From Aliiroseovarius crassostreae (GTDB taxonomy: Bacteria; Pseudomonadota; Alphaproteobacteria; Rhodobacterales; Rhodobacteraceae): DNA of 64,000 nt. Position 1 is the first letter of the stretch; every line of letters begins with the position of its first letter. Below are positions 1-7,240 of the stretch, piece after piece. Below the pieces are notes generated by a model that saw nothing but the letters and a program-made list of their open reading frames with translations, was not told the origin of the DNA and made no database searches. A program made the position numbers and the translations under genes. The DNA lies in the NCBI RefSeq assembly GCF_001307765.1, contig NZ_LKBA01000008.1, positions 1 to 64,000 of the forward strand. Reading direction: 5' to 3'.

Positions 1-75
1 AAGCCCCATAGTGCTGATGGTCTGTGCGGACCCATTAGAGGCATAGGTGGTGGTGGAGGAGCTGCCACCGGCCCG

Positions 76-114
76 GGGTTGAACCGCTTCAAAGGTTTGT
101 TGGCCTTTCAACCC
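76..114. repeat. Inverted repeat at left edge
   Basis: GGGTTGAA (76-83) and TTCAACCC (107-114) are perfect 8-bp arms, with a second overlapping pair AAAGG/CCTTT inside. It could be a terminator of a gene ending left of the window, but the following run is C-rich rather than T-rich. Confidence 0.4.
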
Positions 115-222
115 TCCCCCTTGGCATCACACCCCTGCACTTTTTGCCAGTTTTGGGACAAGTTATTGTTTTTATTACCATTTTTCGCCCTCCTTTCTGA
201 CTTTTTCGCGTTTTAGTGGCTA

Positions 223-356
223 ATTTCTGGTGTCTACATGTATATGTATACCTGATCCCGCACCCTGGGTCAACCCCCTATTTTCATTATTACATATACT
301 TTATTTCTGGTGTATATGTTTATTCCCCTTGTGTTAGTCGTGGTGTATATGTATAA
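223..356 (+). promoter_or_regulatory. Upstream region with three GTGTATATGT-type repeats
   Basis: Positions 1-383 hold no convincing gene. Three related direct repeats lie here: TTTCTGGTGTCTACATGTATA near 223, TTCTGGTGTATATGTTTAT near 304 and GTGGTGTATATGTATAAC near 340. They directly precede the start of the rightward gene train at 384, so they are probably its promoter and operator region. The AT-rich TATATGTATA tracts could serve as -10 elements. The binding factor is unknown. Confidence 0.4.
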
Positions 357-383
357 CCGTATGTAGAGAGACGGAGCAAGCAC

Positions 384-626
384 ATGACCGGATACAGAGC
401 CACAATCGCCCAACTTGTCGAAATCGACGCCGCCGAAATTCAGGCGACAAAAGACGTGAGCGGTTCCCGCGTTAACATCATTCTCCGCAAAATCCGTCGC
501 TATAACCAAGCGCAGGACGCGGCCCCAAAATTCGGCCTCCTCGGCGTTGGGATCATCAGCTTTGCGGACAGCCGTCTCGCCAAATTCTCACAGCGCATCG
601 AGCCAATCGTGGGAACCAAACAATGA
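384..626 (+). CDS. Hypothetical protein, first gene of the left gene train
   Basis: This 80-residue protein belongs to no family I recognise. Its middle is basic and arginine-rich (ILRKIRRYNQAQ), and no signal peptide or membrane segment is visible. A GGAG element lies about 8 bases before the ATG. The stop overlaps the next start (ATGA at 623-626), so the gene is translationally coupled to the ATP-pyrophosphatase-like gene and is probably the first gene of the operon. Confidence 0.7.
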   Translation: MTGYRATIAQLVEIDAAEIQATKDVSGSRVNIILRKIRRYNQAQDAAPKFGLLGVGIISFADSRLAKFSQRIEPIVGTKQ

Positions 627-1414
627 CCCCTGAAACCGAAAACCTGATCGCCGAAGGCATGACAAACATGCCTGCCGAAATCCGCGAGATGGCCGACCTC
701 GGCGCTCTGTTTGTAGTGAATCATAGTGCAGGCAAGGACAGCCAATCCATGATGATCTACCTGAAAGAAATCGGCATATCACCAGAGCAAATGCTCGTAA
801 TTCACGCCGATCTGGGCGAAGTCGAATGGGCCGGAAACTTGGACCACATTCGCAACACAGTAGGCAACGTCGAAATCATCACCGCCGAAGCGAAAACCAG
901 CTTCTTCGAGATGGTTGAGCGCCGCCAGATGTTCCCAAGCCCATCGCAACGCCAATGCACCTCAGATTTGAAAAGGGGGCCGATAGAGCGCGAAATCCGT
1001 CGCTATCTGAAGGCACACCCTGAGTTTCGCGGCCTCGTGGTCAACTGCATGGGAATGCGGGCGCAGGAAAGCGCGTCTCGCGCGAAAAAAAGCGCGGTGC
1101 AGTTTTCCAATCGCAACAGCAAAGCCGGACGCCATTGGTTTGACTGGCTCCCGATCCACCACCTCACCACAGCGGAAGTGTTTCGCATGATCGAAGATGC
1201 TGGCCAGCAACCCCATTACGCCTACCAGATGGGCATGACGCGCCTGTCCTGCTGCTTCTGCATCATGGCCTCAGTGAACGACCTTACCGTTGCTGCAAAG
1301 GCCAATCCCGAACTCTACGCCCGTTACGTCGCCACTGAAAAGCGCCTTGGACACACCTTGAGCATGTCCAGAAAGCCGCTCGAAGAAATCACCGGCATCA
1401 AAGCCGCTGCATAA
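623..1414 (+). CDS. Phosphoadenosine phosphosulfate reductase family (PP-loop) protein
   Basis: The 263-residue product has an N-terminal PP-loop, SAGKDS at residues 35-40, typical of the adenine-nucleotide alpha hydrolase fold shared by PAPS reductases and DndC-like enzymes. It is followed by HADLGEVEW and then cysteine-containing segments: QCTSDLK near residue 111 and LSCCFC near residue 208. The cysteines could bind a metal or an Fe-S cluster. Family members on phages and plasmids often act in nucleic-acid modification or sulfur transfer rather than sulfate assimilation. No cysteine-biosynthesis or dnd neighbours are present, so the substrate is unknown. The start overlaps the upstream stop. 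Confidence 0.85.
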   Translation: MTPETENLIAEGMTNMPAEIREMADLGALFVVNHSAGKDSQSMMIYLKEIGISPEQMLVIHADLGEVEWAGNLDHIRNTVGNVEIITAEAKTSFFEMVERRQMFPSPSQRQCTSDLKRGPIEREIRRYLKAHPEFRGLVVNCMGMRAQESASRAKKSAVQFSNRNSKAGRHWFDWLPIHHLTTAEVFRMIEDAGQQPHYAYQMGMTRLSCCFCIMASVNDLTVAAKANPELYARYVATEKRLGHTLSMSRKPLEEITGIKAAA

Positions 1415-1425
1415 GGACCGTCACC

Positions 1426-1899
1426 ATGAAAATCGAACTGAAATCCGTCAAACACGCCGCCTTCGCCAGCGAAGAAACGCAGTGCTACAGCGCAAGCCTC
1501 TGGGTTGACGGCAAGAAGATTGGCACCGTGTCCAATGAAGGGCGTGGGGGCTGCGATAGCTTCAACGGCGATAGGGGCGCATACAGCAAGGCCGATGAAT
1601 GGTGCAAAGCCAACCTTCCTAAGTGGGAAGGATTTGACGGCAAGATGATCGAAACCGACCTCGAAATGCAATGCGGCAACCTCTTGGACGAATGGCTCAC
1701 CACCCGCGACCTCAAACGGGCAATGGGCAAGAAAATCCTGTTCCGGAAGCCTGACGGCAACGTCTACGAAATCGCTCACAAGGGGCAGAAAGACGCTGCA
1801 ATCGCGATGATCCAGCGGGATCACCCGAAGGCTGAAATCCTCAACACAATGCCTCTGGAAGACGCTCTTGCGATCTACCGCACCATTGGCGCGGCATAA
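1426..1899 (+). CDS. Hypothetical protein
   Basis: This soluble 157-residue protein has no family I recognise. The N-terminal part (LKSVKHAAFASEETQCYSA followed by LWVDGKKIG) looks like a small beta-sandwich, and the C-terminal half is helical. It starts 11 bases after the upstream stop and is followed after 11 bases by the DUF4314 gene, so it sits inside the same operon. Similar proteins occur in alphaproteobacterial plasmids and phages, as far as I can judge by eye. Confidence 0.7.
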   Translation: MKIELKSVKHAAFASEETQCYSASLWVDGKKIGTVSNEGRGGCDSFNGDRGAYSKADEWCKANLPKWEGFDGKMIETDLEMQCGNLLDEWLTTRDLKRAMGKKILFRKPDGNVYEIAHKGQKDAAIAMIQRDHPKAEILNTMPLEDALAIYRTIGAA

Positions 1900-1910
1900 G
1901 GAAAACCACC

Positions 1911-2336
1911 GTGAAAAATCAACCACCAGCACCATGCAAAGAGGGTGATCGGATCGAACTAATCCAGATGGCGTCTGACGATCCATGCCCAATCCCAGCG
2001 GGAACACGCGGCACCGTTATCTCGGTCTGCTTCTTTCAGAACAGCCACCAGATCACGGTTGATTGGGATGCACCCCGCTCTTTGTCCTTGGTCTGCCCAC
2101 CGGATCAATTCCGCATTCTACCGCCTGAGCGCGAATACACGATGGATGTGAAGCTGTTCACCTCAATCCGCGTCAAAGCAACCAGCCAGGAAGAGGCCGA
2201 ACGCATGATCCAAAGCGCCCTCGACGGCGCAGAGGCCAACTTCGGAGCATGGGAGACAAGCGGCGACCCAATCCTTTCAACCGTGTCCACTGATGGAACA
2301 CCCGATCTGATTGAAATCGACGGCGAAGCCGTCTGA
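1911..2336 (+). CDS. DUF4314 domain protein
   Basis: The start codon is GTG. Residues about 10-70 match the DUF4314 pattern: GDRIELIQM, then DDPCPIPAGTRGTV, then ITVDWDAPRSLSLV, ending in DQFR. This is a small SH3-like beta barrel common in plasmid and phage proteins of unknown role. Residues from about 75 on form a second, ferredoxin-like-looking part (MDVKLFTSIRVKATSQEEAE) ending in an acidic tail. It lies within the rightward small-gene operon. Confidence 0.75.
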   Translation: MKNQPPAPCKEGDRIELIQMASDDPCPIPAGTRGTVISVCFFQNSHQITVDWDAPRSLSLVCPPDQFRILPPEREYTMDVKLFTSIRVKATSQEEAERMIQSALDGAEANFGAWETSGDPILSTVSTDGTPDLIEIDGEAV

Positions 2337-2347
2337 AGGAGCAACAC

Positions 2348-2740
2348 ATGGCAAACTATTCACCAGTGCTGCGCAGCAACCCTTTCCGCGTCAAAGACCG
2401 TGAGGCCTTCGCTGCGTGGCTCGAAGACGGCATCGAAGGCGAGTTGGATGTGGATTTCATCCGTGATGAACCAGATCAGCTTGTAATGTACGGCTATTCC
2501 GATGTTCCCAGCCACGACCAGAATGGCGAGGAAATCGACTTCTTTGCCGTGCTGGCCAGCCACCTGAAACCCGATGATGTGGCCCTTGTCTTCGGCATTG
2601 GCTCCGAAAAGCTGCGCTATCTTGTCGGCTTTGCCTACGCCGTCCACTCATCCGGCGACGTGATCGAGGTGAACCTCAACCAAATCTACCGAGAAGCGGC
2701 AGAGAACTTTCCCGGCTGCACCATCACTGAGGCGTGGTGA
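2348..2740 (+). CDS. Hypothetical protein
   Basis: This acidic 130-residue protein has no known family that I can name. It reads as alternating alpha/beta segments (NPFRVKDREAFAAWLED, DQLVMYGYSDVPS, VALVFGIGSEKLRYLVGFAYAV) and resembles small ubiquitous plasmid leading-region proteins in size and character. A GGAG element precedes the ATG. It follows the DUF4314 gene after 11 bases. Confidence 0.7.
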   Translation: MANYSPVLRSNPFRVKDREAFAAWLEDGIEGELDVDFIRDEPDQLVMYGYSDVPSHDQNGEEIDFFAVLASHLKPDDVALVFGIGSEKLRYLVGFAYAVHSSGDVIEVNLNQIYREAAENFPGCTITEAW

Positions 2741-2768
2741 AACCACGCCGCAATAGAGGGTATCTATT

Positions 2769-3086
2769 ATGACCAAGACGCTATCCACCTATGCCTACGG
2801 CGACATAGTAAATGCTCACCTGGGCAAGCTGATCGCATTCACACCTGTTGTATGCGAACACGGGATCGCGCTGGGCATCGCGACTGCCAACGAGCCTGGC
2901 TACCACCCCGTTTCTCCAACCCATTACTGCGTTCCTGATTGGGACGTGGCATCCGCCGAAGCAGAACGGCTCAACACCCTTTACGGCCACACCGTCGAAG
3001 CCGCTGAGCGCATCGTCGCCTCAAGTATGGCCGCGAGCAATCGCAGGAAATCCGAAGCCGCTGTTGGCGGCAAAGAGGACGCATAA
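2769..3086 (+). CDS. Hypothetical protein
   Basis: This is a 105-residue soluble protein of no recognised family. The core is a beta-rich segment with CEHGIALGIATANEPGYHPV, and a helical C-terminus carries EAERLNTLYGHTVEAAERIV. It contains one in-frame copy of the polarised 9-mer GCGCTGGGC (2868-2876). The next gene begins 2 bases after its stop. Confidence 0.65.
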   Translation: MTKTLSTYAYGDIVNAHLGKLIAFTPVVCEHGIALGIATANEPGYHPVSPTHYCVPDWDVASAEAERLNTLYGHTVEAAERIVASSMAASNRRKSEAAVGGKEDA

Positions 3087-3087
3087 G

Positions 3088-3420
3088 ATGGCCTTTGAAA
3101 ACCAAACCAATGCCGACCGCGTTCAAAAGATGATCGACCTCTTTGGACACATCCTGAAGTCAGCGCGGTCCAATGGGTCCGACAATCAGGCCATGCGGGC
3201 CATGATGCTGCCCTTGCTTGAAGTTTTGGCCGCGAACGGATTGCCCGATGCGCTGGGCGAAGGTTCAGCACCCCAAGGGGCTAATATGCCTCTACTCACA
3301 GCCGGAGAGCGGGCCGCTCTGCACTTGGCCGACAAATCATCACTCCGGGATCTGATAGCGGCCCTGCTGGGCCGTCTGGAAGCGCATGACGCACGTCTTG
3401 CGGCACAGGACACCACGTAG
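3088..3420 (+). CDS. Hypothetical helical protein
   Basis: A longer open frame exists upstream, but ATG at 3088, just after the preceding stop, is the sensible start because the upstream extension would overlap a real gene for 240 bases. The resulting 110-residue protein is almost entirely helical (RVQKMIDLFGHILKSAR, MRAMMLPLLEVLAANG, RDLIAALLGRLEAHDARL). It has no signal or membrane segment. It is followed directly by four 11-bp GC-rich tandem repeats. Confidence 0.6.
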   Translation: MAFENQTNADRVQKMIDLFGHILKSARSNGSDNQAMRAMMLPLLEVLAANGLPDALGEGSAPQGANMPLLTAGERAALHLADKSSLRDLIAALLGRLEAHDARLAAQDTT

Positions 3421-3427
3421 ACCCCGC

Positions 3428-3471
3428 GAAGCCCCTTCAAAGCCCCCACGAGGCCCCTCCGAGGCCCCTAC
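3428..3471. repeat. Four 11-bp GC-rich tandem repeats
   Basis: The units GAAGCCCCTTC, AAAGCCCCCAC, GAGGCCCCTCC and GAGGCCCCTAC follow one another without gaps, one helical turn each, between the stop at 3420 and the next gene at 3489. They may be a protein-binding array or a slippage-prone spacer. Confidence 0.6.
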
Positions 3472-3488
3472 AACCGAAAGGAACCACC

Positions 3489-3698
3489 ATGAGCCTGAAC
3501 GACAACAAAACCACCGTCACCCTCGACACCCGGCAACTTGCCGCTGTGTTGGCCGGTTTGCGCCTGATCCAGGCCGAACTGCCCCGCAGCGAGTTTCTGC
3601 CGCATGGGGTTTCAGAAATCTACGACGATGGCGGAACCATTGACCCGCTGTCAGCCGAAGAACTCGACAACCTCTGCGAGACCATCAACTGCGCCTGA
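3489..3698 (+). CDS. Small hypothetical protein
   Basis: This 69-residue protein has no assigned family. It contains a helical segment (TRQLAAVLAGLRLIQAELP) and an acidic C-terminus ending in EELDNLCETINCA, a pattern seen in many short plasmid and phage proteins. A GAAAGGAACC element precedes the ATG by a few bases. The 11-bp tandem repeats lie immediately upstream. Confidence 0.6.
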   Translation: MSLNDNKTTVTLDTRQLAAVLAGLRLIQAELPRSEFLPHGVSEIYDDGGTIDPLSAEELDNLCETINCA

Positions 3699-3737
3699 AA
3701 AAGGCTTTGAGAACAAAATAGCAACAGGAGCAAAGAC

Positions 3738-4382
3738 ATGGGCTGGACAAGCTATTGCACCCCACCTTCTGACCCAAAAGCGGAACTGATCCGCATTATC
3801 GAAGCCAGCACGCAAGACGGGCCAACCTTTGAGGTGGTCCAGACCTCAAAGCGCGGCGCGATCTTCTACTTCGCGGTGAAAATCACCCCTGTTGGCACAG
3901 ACCCCAGCAGCTATGCGCCCTATACGCTCGATGCAGATGGCACCTACACCATTGGGGCGGTAGCCCAAACCAACCGATACCGTGGTGAATGGGGCTACAA
4001 GCTGACCGAAGAGACACAAGGGCCGGTTCTGTCGGATGCTCCCATTTCCCTGATCGAACGGCTGTCTGATCTCCCAATGTTCCCCGACCAGGACACGGGC
4101 GCAGATTGGGCGACCAAATGGCGAGCGCGTTGCATCAACAACACCAAACAGCGGTCCAGCGGAAAGCTGTCACATGGCGACGTGATCGAGTTTCACGAGG
4201 ATCTGAACTTTCAACGCGAAGGCGTTGGAGAAAGTAGGAAATTCCTCATCGTCAAAGAACCCACATGGAACGGTCGCAAGCGCACTGTTTTCAAGTGCAT
4301 ATCCACCAATACCCGCTGCCGCATCTATGGCGCACTGAAACGCCCTCATACGCTCCACAAGGGAGGCGCTGGGCATGGATAA
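3738..4382 (+). CDS. Hypothetical MGWTSY-type protein
   Basis: The 214-residue product begins MGWTSY, an N-terminus I associate with a family of uncharacterised plasmid and phage proteins (DUF69xx-type; the exact number is not certain). It is a beta-rich soluble protein with a conserved-looking WATKWRARC segment around residue 130 and a basic C-terminus. A GGAG sequence precedes the ATG. The gene overlaps the next one by 8 bases (4375-4382), which implies translational coupling. Confidence 0.65.
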   Translation: MGWTSYCTPPSDPKAELIRIIEASTQDGPTFEVVQTSKRGAIFYFAVKITPVGTDPSSYAPYTLDADGTYTIGAVAQTNRYRGEWGYKLTEETQGPVLSDAPISLIERLSDLPMFPDQDTGADWATKWRARCINNTKQRSSGKLSHGDVIEFHEDLNFQREGVGESRKFLIVKEPTWNGRKRTVFKCISTNTRCRIYGALKRPHTLHKGGAGHG

Positions 4383-4962
4383 GCGCATCTACCACGGCTG
4401 GCGCATGTACCGCTGTAGGGTCATGTGCGACGGCGAAATTGGCGTCAACCATCTTCGACGCCCGAAGTGGTTTCCCGCCAACTCCCCCATCAACAGCACA
4501 TGGATCACCCGCGAGGAAGCAGCCAGGACGCTGCGCCTAGAGCGTAACTTTGAACCCCAAGAGGCCAACATGAACGACGTAATGATCCCCGCACCGACCG
4601 ACCTTGCCGGCCATATTGAAACACTCGAATCCGAAGATGAAACCCGCGCGAAGCTGCGCAAGGCGCTGGTTGCGCTGGGCGTCACCAAAGCCGAACTCTG
4701 CTACAATGGCAGTGGTGATGAAGGGAATATTGAGGAAGCGACCCTTTCCACCGAGCAGAAGGCCGAACTCTCAATTCCATACGATCTGCACATTCGCCTT
4801 ACCGATTGGGCATGGGACTTCGTGTGCGGTTACCACTCAGGCTTCCAGGACAACGATGGTGGTTTTGGCACGCTGACATGGGACATGGCGACCGGCGCGA
4901 TAACCCTCGATCACAACGACAATGTGATCGACTCGGTTCAAACGCTCCGCGAGGGCGTGTAA
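4375..4962 (+). CDS. DUF6878-like protein
   Basis: The 195-residue product looks bipartite. Residues 1-65 are a basic, tryptophan-rich module (YHGWRMYRCRVMCDGEIGV). Residues from about 66 on, beginning at an internal MNDVMIP preceded by GAGG, resemble the DUF6878 family: LCYNGSGDEGNIEE, then WAWDFVCGYHSGFQDNDGGFGTL, then ITLDHND. An internal start at 4570 could yield the second module alone. Function is unknown. The following gene starts immediately after the stop. Confidence 0.65.
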   Translation: MDKRIYHGWRMYRCRVMCDGEIGVNHLRRPKWFPANSPINSTWITREEAARTLRLERNFEPQEANMNDVMIPAPTDLAGHIETLESEDETRAKLRKALVALGVTKAELCYNGSGDEGNIEEATLSTEQKAELSIPYDLHIRLTDWAWDFVCGYHSGFQDNDGGFGTLTWDMATGAITLDHNDNVIDSVQTLREGV

Positions 4963-5418
4963 ATGGCCCACCCGCTGCACCATGCACAATCTTCAGCTCG
5001 ACGCTTTGGCGGCGAGCCTGAAGACTATCAGGCTATCCATGACTGGTTTGATGCAACCAAGGAACACATGGCGTTCTTTACCCATCGCGCGGTGCGCCAC
5101 AACACGATGGGCATTTTTGAAGCCGAGCGGTTGTTTGGCACTGCGATCATAAACAGCGCTGGGCGCACCGTTCCGGTTCGCTTCATCGGAGAACAGCACG
5201 TCAAAGAGGATTGCCGTGGCCGCATACCATCGCTGGCCGATTGGCTTAGCCGCATTCAACCTGCGCCGTGGATGGCCAACGGTCATATCGACAACCACCC
5301 CAACCCGATCATCGGCGACCCAGCCGCCGCGTGGCGTGACGCCGTTGCGAAGCAAGAAACCAACATGGGTCTGGCCGACTGGCTGGCCATGAAATCAATG
5401 GAGCAAGAAGCAGCATGA
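4963..5418 (+). CDS. DUF6915 family protein
   Basis: The 151-residue protein opens with MAHPLHHAQSSARRFGG and continues EDYQAIHDWFDATKEHMA and HRAVRHNTMGIFEAERLFG, which fits the DUF6915 pattern. These are small soluble proteins of unknown role found on phages, plasmids and in genomic islands. The histidine-rich N-terminal half might bind metal. The start follows the previous stop with no gap, and the end overlaps the next start (ATGA). Confidence 0.8.
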   Translation: MAHPLHHAQSSARRFGGEPEDYQAIHDWFDATKEHMAFFTHRAVRHNTMGIFEAERLFGTAIINSAGRTVPVRFIGEQHVKEDCRGRIPSLADWLSRIQPAPWMANGHIDNHPNPIIGDPAAAWRDAVAKQETNMGLADWLAMKSMEQEAA

Positions 5419-5735
5419 CGCCTTTACCGATTGAACTCGACTTGACGCTGGATGATTGGCAGGCCGAGGACGGCTCCGTCCCGCCAAACCCTATCCAGGC
5501 GAAGCTCAAGATCCAGAACAACCGGATCGACCTGGAGTTTCACGACGGTCGATCTGTCTGGATCGAACAACAGGACGGCAAGATCCGCATTCACGGATAC
5601 CTGTCTGAAGAAACAGGCCACCATGAACCTATGAACCTCGACATTGAAGACACCCAATTCGTCGTCAGCACCGACGCTCCGGGCGATCTCCAGTTTGAGC
5701 GGGTCATCAAAATCGAAAGCGACAAAGATGGGTAA
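5415..5735 (+). CDS. Hypothetical acidic beta-rich protein
   Basis: This 106-residue protein has no recognised family. The sequence alternates short hydrophobic strands with acidic turns (IQAKLKIQNNRIDLEFHDG, VWIEQQDGKIRIHGYL), suggesting an all-beta fold. Its start overlaps the DUF6915 stop and its stop overlaps the next start by 8 bases (5728-5735), so it is tightly coupled in the operon. Confidence 0.65.
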   Translation: MTPLPIELDLTLDDWQAEDGSVPPNPIQAKLKIQNNRIDLEFHDGRSVWIEQQDGKIRIHGYLSEETGHHEPMNLDIEDTQFVVSTDAPGDLQFERVIKIESDKDG

Positions 5736-6033
5736 CACTGATGCTAACACCACTGCTAACACTATTCCTTCTCAGCATGGCAACATCCGGCCATTTCTTG
5801 ATCTCAGCACGGCGCACCTGCGCTACCCAACCACACAATGGCTTTCCAGCCAGCCAGGCACGTTCGAGAGCGAGACTGGCTATGTGGTTTGGGTGCCAAC
5901 CGAATTTTCACAGGAAACCACCTATCCAGACGAGCTGATGACCATTTTCAAGGCGGCGCTGGGCGTTGCTGATTACATCATGTTCGATCGGGATGGCCCG
6001 ATGGATGAAAGGTTCCCCGTATATGACTGGTAA
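5728..6033 (+). CDS. DUF5983-like protein with iteron-like 5' end
   Basis: ATG at 5728 is preferred over the longer open frame because it overlaps the previous stop. The 101-residue product has the pattern FLDLSTAHLRYPTTQWL, then YVVWVPTE, then YIMFDRDGP, ending in PVYDW, which I recall for DUF5983 of plasmid and phage proteins. Its first codons (MGNTDANTTANT) are encoded by a near-perfect copy of the plasmid's 20-bp iteron dimer (5742-5761), which may explain the odd Asn/Thr-rich N-terminus. Confidence 0.6.
   Translation: MGNTDANTTANTIPSQHGNIRPFLDLSTAHLRYPTTQWLSSQPGTFESETGYVVWVPTEFSQETTYPDELMTIFKAALGVADYIMFDRDGPMDERFPVYDW
5742..5761 (+). repeat. Iteron dimer copy inside a coding region
   Basis: Two TGCTAACA units sit 12 bp apart. 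The 20-bp block differs at one position from the block at 53075-53094 beside the iteron array, and the same arrangement recurs at 55847 and 55963. It may be a remote initiator-binding or handcuffing site. Confidence 0.6.
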
Positions 6034-6277
6034 ACCTACTGATTTCACAATTCACAGACACCCGGTACTTGCTGTTTATTGTCCGGACTGCCGCAAAGGG
6101 CCTGGCGCTTGGTGCGCCCGCCCAAGCGGGCATAAGGCCAGCGATTTCCACAAGTCACGGAAGATCGAGGCCGATAGGCTGTTCGTTGAAATTCACGGTG
6201 AAGACGCAAGCATTGAACGCGAAGGGTCTGGCTGGCGGATAGACCCAACTGGACGGGCTGACCAAAAGCCAGAATAG
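6023..6277 (+). CDS. Small zinc-knuckle protein
   Basis: ATG at 6023 overlaps the previous stop region and is chosen over an upstream in-frame Met. The 84-residue protein carries CPDCRKGPGAWC followed by PSGHKASDFHKSRK, matching the Cys-x2-Cys/PSG/His pattern of a small zinc-finger family common in actinobacterial and phage proteins. It probably binds nucleic acid or acts as an adaptor. It is the last closely coupled gene of the left operon. Confidence 0.65.
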   Translation: MTGKPTDFTIHRHPVLAVYCPDCRKGPGAWCARPSGHKASDFHKSRKIEADRLFVEIHGEDASIEREGSGWRIDPTGRADQKPE

Positions 6278-6346
6278 TTGTCATGATTGCGCTAGGCTTG
6301 CAGCAGCACCACAGGTAGAATCCTCGAAGCTATTGAAAGGCCCACA

Positions 6347-6580
6347 ATGCGAGCATGGGACTATCCATTTCCTGTAGTCGTAATCAGATGTGACGCCTGC
6401 GGTCGCGCCGGGCGATATTCAAAGGCTCGGTTCGTTGAACTTGTTGGACGCGACACACAACTTCCCACCGCGCTGGGCATCATTGCCAAATCCTGCCCCA
6501 AGGCCAACAAACCCGCTGACGTTTTGCACGATAGATGCCGCGCGCACTATCCGGAGCTTGGCGAGCGCAAATCGCGCTGA
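6347..6580 (+). CDS. Small cysteine-containing hypothetical protein
   Basis: The 77-residue product has CDACGR near residue 15 and later cysteines (SCPK near residue 50 and DRC near residue 64) that could complete a zinc site. The region RYSKARFVELVGRDTQLPTALGII is helical. No family is assigned. It is separated from the upstream gene by 69 bases, so it may have its own promoter. Confidence 0.6.
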   Translation: MRAWDYPFPVVVIRCDACGRAGRYSKARFVELVGRDTQLPTALGIIAKSCPKANKPADVLHDRCRAHYPELGERKSR

Positions 6581-6704
6581 CTATAAATTCAAGAGTGATC
6601 CTTTGTGACATCGGAAAAGTAGCGTAAACTTTTACTCTGGAGTTTTACCTTAGCGAAGCTGCAAAACTTGCCGTAGGCTGCCCCAGAACGCACGGAGGCC
6701 TACC

Positions 6705-6995
6705 ATGAGCCAGCAAAACAACCCGCTGTACAGCGACAGGACCAAGATCCAACGCGGCCTAATGTCTGTTGCAACTAGGGTCGATAGCCCAGACGATCAG
6801 TCTTTACTCGTGGATGCCGCGAACTGGATGTCCAAGTATGGCCTGGGCCACGCGGCCATAGATGCCGTCATGGCCGAAGCAAAGCGACTTTGCGACGATG
6901 CTACGTTGACGGCGCTTGAAGATGCAAAAGAGAGGGCAGTGCGCAGCGCGATAGAAGGCCGATCTCAAAAATCACCCCACACAAACTCTGAATAG
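6705..6995 (+). CDS. Hypothetical helical protein
   Basis: This 96-residue, predominantly helical soluble protein has no recognised family. GGAGG lies about 7 bases before the ATG. It is preceded by 124 bases without a gene that contain AT-rich tracts and the small inverted repeat GTAAACTTTTAC. It closes the rightward left-hand gene train. Confidence 0.6.
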   Translation: MSQQNNPLYSDRTKIQRGLMSVATRVDSPDDQSLLVDAANWMSKYGLGHAAIDAVMAEAKRLCDDATLTALEDAKERAVRSAIEGRSQKSPHTNSE

Positions 6996-7029
6996 TCACC
7001 AATTTATCAAACATGCCGGCATAGCCGCA

Positions 7030-7154
7030 CACCACCGGGAGTTTACCACAGGGCGATCTCTCCGATATTTGAGGTCTCCGATATCGCCATGCTTCGGTCG
7101 ATCCATTTTCTCCCAAGGTCGAACAATGAACCGACTGGAAAACTCCCGGTGGTG
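7030..7154. repeat. Perfect 15-bp inverted repeat pair, MITE-like
   Basis: CACCACCGGGAGTTT (7030-7044) is exactly inverted at 7140-7154, with 95 bases between. The interior holds a direct repeat TCTCCGATAT (7057 and 7075). The 125-bp unit sits in the gap 6996-7240 and codes for nothing convincing. It could be a miniature inverted-repeat element, a structured RNA or a resolution site. Confidence 0.55.
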
Positions 7155-7191
7155 GCCCGTGCCATGACACCCTCGACTAAACCGCGTATTA

Positions 7192-7220
7192 GAGTTATCT
7201 TTTGTTTTGATAGTTAACTT
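7192..7220. promoter_or_regulatory. Plasmid-wide 29-bp operator, site 1
   Basis: GAGTTAT-N15-TTAACTT with core CTTTTGTTTTGATAG. It lies 20 bp before the DUF3299 gene start. It shares exact half-site spacing and the TTGTTT core with the other sites. Confidence 0.7.
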
Positions 7221-7240
7221 TATCATGCTGAGGATATGCC

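Noticed and set aside
1-60. Possible start of a leftward gene at the left edge (ATG on the minus strand near 45)
   Set aside because: Only about 14 codons are visible and no ribosome-binding site precedes it.
1324-2007. Long minus-strand frame of 227 codons
   Set aside because: It is antisense to two well-supported rightward genes with overlapping coupling and shows no family features.
2848-3087. Upstream extension of the 3088 gene
   Set aside because: It overlaps the real 2769-3086 gene for its whole length, and ATG at 3088 fits the operon spacing.
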